This document shows, piece by piece, positions 63,346 through 64,000 of a DNA stretch of 64,000 bases (positions are counted from its first letter, which is position 1; each line of letters begins with the position of its first letter). The DNA is taken from the NCBI GenBank assembly GCA_024743055.1, contig JANSXH010000012.1:1-64000 (forward strand), written 5' to 3'. The position numbers and the translations under genes were made by a program. The notes beneath the pieces were generated by a model that was not told where the DNA came from, made no database searches, and worked only from the letters and a program-made list of their open reading frames with translations. The stretch is from Pseudomonadota bacterium. GTDB taxonomy: Bacteria; Pseudomonadota; Alphaproteobacteria; Sneathiellales; Sneathiellaceae.

Positions 63346-64000
63346 TCGGCACTTTCAACCTGGGCCCGGATCCACTGATCCATCCGCGCCCAAACTTTCT
63401 CACCGGTCCTTAAATGATCGAAATGACCAAGCGCGGAAACCTCCAGCTCTTCGGGGGACAAGGTCCAGCGGGTGAGGACACAGGCTGGCAGCAGGGCATT
63501 GAAATGATCGATCCCGGCAGGTCGGGCGAGGCGTTTGTCATCGGTAAAGCCAATACTGAGCAACGGCTTCTTGAGGCGCGCCATCGCCGGCTCGATATCG
63601 CGGCCGTCACTCCCCGAAAAGCGATCGGTCAATCCCCAGCGGACCCAGTCAAGCACCTGGGATTTGGCCATAGGTGTTCCCCAGCCTACATATTGCCCGG
63701 GCAGATAGCCAAACAGACGCGCGAGCAGGGCGAAGGAGAGGATCAGACTGATCGAGGGCAGACCGAGTTTTCGAAAATACACATGGGTCGTGGTCAGGGT
63801 GATAAGGGCGCTGACATCCTCTGGATGCTCCGCTGCATACATCGCCGAGATATGGCCGCCGAGACTATGGCCGATGAAAAGCCGGGGAAGCTCAGGATAG
63901 TGTTCTTTCGCATGGGCCACCACCGCGGCCACATCCTGGGTCATGATATCGTCAATGCTATAGTCAATGCCACGCTTCGGATGCGGCAGGCTTTGACCAT
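63342..64000 (-). CDS. Alpha/beta hydrolase (5' end outside the window)
   Basis: The frame is open from the right window edge; reading from the edge gives GQSLPHPKRGIDYSIDDI and then the track sequence MTQDVAAVVAH. The nucleophile elbow GHSLGGH (Ser) is visible, then LLSIGFTDDKRLARPAG, which would carry the Asp region, and ALGHFDHLR with the catalytic His. It resembles the predicted alpha/beta-hydrolases of COG4757. The M at 63944 in the track is internal. The substrate is unknown. Confidence 0.88.
   Translation of the reverse strand, partial: GQSLPHPKRGIDYSIDDIMTQDVAAVVAHAKEHYPELPRLFIGHSLGGHISAMYAAEHPEDVSALITLTTTHVYFRKLGLPSISLILSFALLARLFGYLPGQYVGWGTPMAKSQVLDWVRWGLTDRFSGSDGRDIEPAMARLKKPLLSIGFTDDKRLARPAGIDHFNALLPACVLTRWTLSPEELEVSALGHFDHLRTGEKVWARMDQWIRAQVESAD

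Overview
The window reads as chromosome of a heterotrophic, probably marine, alphaproteobacterium. Supporting genes are gapR (DUF2312), a DUF1244 protein, a stand-alone aa3-type cytochrome c oxidase subunit IV, the three-gene pntAA-pntAB-pntB transhydrogenase, and the mreBCD-mrdA-rodA cluster. I would guess the Rhodospirillales/Sneathiella neighbourhood, but the genus cannot be fixed from sequence alone. Base composition is moderate, with clearly AT-richer stretches at about 6.2-11 kb and 58.84-60.8 kb.

Layout. 0-6 kb: end of an unknown gene, then the rod-shape/elongasome operon and tRNA-Lys(CTT). 6.2-11 kb: small membrane ORFs and a minus-strand membrane operon (polytopic protein, EamA-like half transporter, HAD-UbiA prenyltransferase). 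11-16.7 kb: an oxidative cluster with an RTX-type haem peroxidase, a 2OG-Fe(II) oxygenase, and a GMC oxidoreductase with a Tat-signal microprotein, followed by a VPLPA-CTERM surface protein. 16.9-21 kb: MFS transporter, cyclase-family enzyme, DUF2332 protein and SDR. 21.3-26.4 kb: heterotetrameric sarcosine oxidase soxBDAG. 26.4-31.5 kb: HIT protein, periplasmic 5'-nucleotidase, acyl-CoA synthetase, methyltransferase and ribosomal protein L36. 31.6-35.6 kb: glycolate oxidase glcDEF. 35.7-42.5 kb: TPR protein, pyruvate kinase, GST-like protein, N-formylglutamate amidohydrolase, YbdK-like ligase, DUF1244, GapR and a DUF1272 zinc protein. 42.6-50.2 kb: fused indolepyruvate:ferredoxin oxidoreductase, epimerase, two hotdog thioesterases, M3 peptidase and COX IV. 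50.3-53.2 kb: pnt operon. 53.2-57.8 kb: chemoreceptor, solo Cache protein and CHASE/PAS histidine kinase. 58-64 kb: PNPOx-like protein, retron locus, membrane proteins, a putative sRNA, a MmyB-type regulator and a partial alpha/beta hydrolase.

The most interesting element is a compact, AT-rich retron at about 58,847-60,505 on the minus strand. In transcription order it has: a structured leader RNA; a 51-codon ORF, not listed as its own entry in the ORF track, for a very basic, hydrophobic, toxin-like peptide; an XRE-type HTH protein; and a retron-type reverse transcriptase (NAKAH and VTG signatures, FQDD active site) whose ATG overlaps the HTH stop. The peptide ORF has an almost perfect Shine-Dalgarno (AAAGGAGG). 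The leader RNA contains CTCCTTTCT, which is exactly complementary to that site and matches the anti-SD tail of alphaproteobacterial 16S rRNA. This suggests that the RNA, or msDNA made from it, gates translation of the toxic peptide, with HTH and RT as antitoxin/sensor parts. That model is inference; the motifs and complementarity are directly visible.

Other things worth checking are an orphan promoter-hairpin-terminator unit (putative sRNA, about 61,830-61,905), a perfect palindrome in the divergent promoter of the MmyB-type regulator, and the Tat microprotein coupled to the GMC oxidoreductase.
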